Assembly: GCF_014193375.1 (NCBI RefSeq)
Contig: NZ_JACHZF010000002.1
Span: forward strand, 1 to 64,000
From: Halomonas campaniensis
GTDB lineage: Bacteria > Pseudomonadota > Gammaproteobacteria > Pseudomonadales > Halomonadaceae
DNA: 64,000 nucleotides
Reading direction: 5' to 3'
The notes beneath the pieces are model-generated. The model saw only the letters and a list, made by a program, of their open reading frames with translations, had not been told where the DNA came from and made no database searches. The first letter of the stretch is position 1, and each line of letters begins with the position of its first letter. A program made the position numbers and the translations under genes. Of this stretch, positions 63,558 through 64,000 are shown in pieces.

Positions 63558-64000
63558 GAACGGGCCTCCTGTGGGGTGATGCTGCGGCCGCCGAGGCGCT
63601 CGCGGAGCCCCTCCAGCATCAGGTAGAGACAGGGTACCAGCAGCAGCAGGATCAGGGTGGCGAAGAGCATGCCGAAGCCCAGCGAGATCGCCATGGGAAT
63701 GATGAAGCGGGCCTGGCGCGAGGTCTCGAAGATCATCGGGGCGAGCCCCAGGAAGGTGGTCAGGGTCGTCATCATGATCGGGCGCAGGCGTCGGACCGCG
63801 GCGGCGACGATCGCCTCCCGGGCGGCCATGCCCTCGCGGCGACGGCGGTTGGCATGGTCGATCAGCACCAGGGCGTCGTTGATCACCACCCCGGAGAGGG
63901 CCAGCATGCCCATCAGGCTGATCACCGAGAGCCCGAAGCCCATGATCAGGTGGCCGGCCACCGCGCCGATGATCCCGAAGGGGATGGCGGCCAGCACCAG
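63554..64000 (-). CDS. RND efflux transporter, C-terminal part (gene runs off the window)
   Basis: Only the last 148 codons are inside the window; the frame is open to base 64000. Typical RND (AcrB/MdtB-type) C-terminal helices: [58 protein letters not shown] and [16 protein letters not shown]. Exports toxic compounds from the periplasm together with a membrane-fusion protein and outer-membrane channel not seen here. First known gene of the pump-baeS-baeR-spy set. Confidence 0.9.
   Translation of the reverse strand: MVLAAIPFGIIGAVAGHLIMGFGLSVISLMGMLALSGVVINDALVLIDHANRRRREGMAAREAIVAAAVRRLRPIMMTTLTTFLGLAPMIFETSRQARFIIPMAISLGFGMLFATLILLLLVPCLYLMLEGLRERLGGRSITPQEARS

Overview
The window looks like a chromosome segment of a halophilic gammaproteobacterium of the Halomonas type. 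Base composition is GC-rich throughout. The genes include a BCCT choline carrier with a BetI-like site, a phasin, three separate TRAP transport systems, one of them with a universal stress protein, and a NosP/NahK/ErbR/ExaC block. Protein matches come from reading motifs, not from a search. I saw no rRNA, tRNA, CRISPR array, insertion sequence or prophage.

Region 1 (about 0-34 kb) is largely C2, ureide and three-carbon metabolism. Glycolate oxidase glcDEF and a lactate/glycolate permease make or import C2 acids. After a GST, a phasin and a phosphoribosyltransferase comes a purine-ureide block: NCS2 permease, uraD, uraH, membrane urate hydroxylase puuD, a GntR regulator, an NCS1 permease, a hydantoin/allantoin racemase, allantoinase puuE, ureidoglycine aminohydrolase allE and ureidoglycolate lyase allA. 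Their product, glyoxylate, is also the product of GlcDEF. It feeds gcl, hyi, glxR, glycerate kinase and pyruvate kinase, which end in pyruvate. A fold-type III PLP enzyme and a second GntR regulator follow. Most of these promoters carry a GTATAC-centred palindrome. The step from allantoate to ureidoglycine is missing from the window. Next come modABC with a secreted DUF192 protein, and a DctPQM TRAP transporter.

Region 2 (34-50 kb) holds a macro-domain protein, a KamA-family radical SAM enzyme, a TAXI-TRAP transporter with its UspA partner, a DUF2189 membrane protein behind an ANR/FNR-type box, two small secreted proteins, and two sensor systems. One is a cysteine-less molybdopterin-fold protein next to a hybrid kinase. 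The other is FIST protein (NosP-like), NahK-like kinase and ErbR-like regulator, beside an ExaC aldehyde dehydrogenase.

Region 3 (50-54.8 kb) is the least ordinary part. It has a stand-alone Hen1-like RNA methyltransferase, then an ECF sigma factor and zinc anti-sigma operon that includes an ArsM-like methyltransferase fused to a four-helix membrane domain. Divergent to that lies an operon for a second ArsM-like methyltransferase and a secreted cupin. The shared intergenic region has two divergent promoter-like elements with identical -35 (GGAAC), spacer length (17) and -10 (CGTCC), so the sigma factor probably drives both operons.

Region 4 (54.8-64 kb) holds the BCCT carrier betT, a second DctPQM TRAP system with a Tat-exported binding protein, and an envelope-stress set (Spy-like chaperone, BaeR/BaeS-like two-component system and the 3' end of an RND efflux pump).

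Two families of palindromic intergenic repeats are present: one with at least three copies plus a decayed fourth, and one abutting the exaC stop codon.
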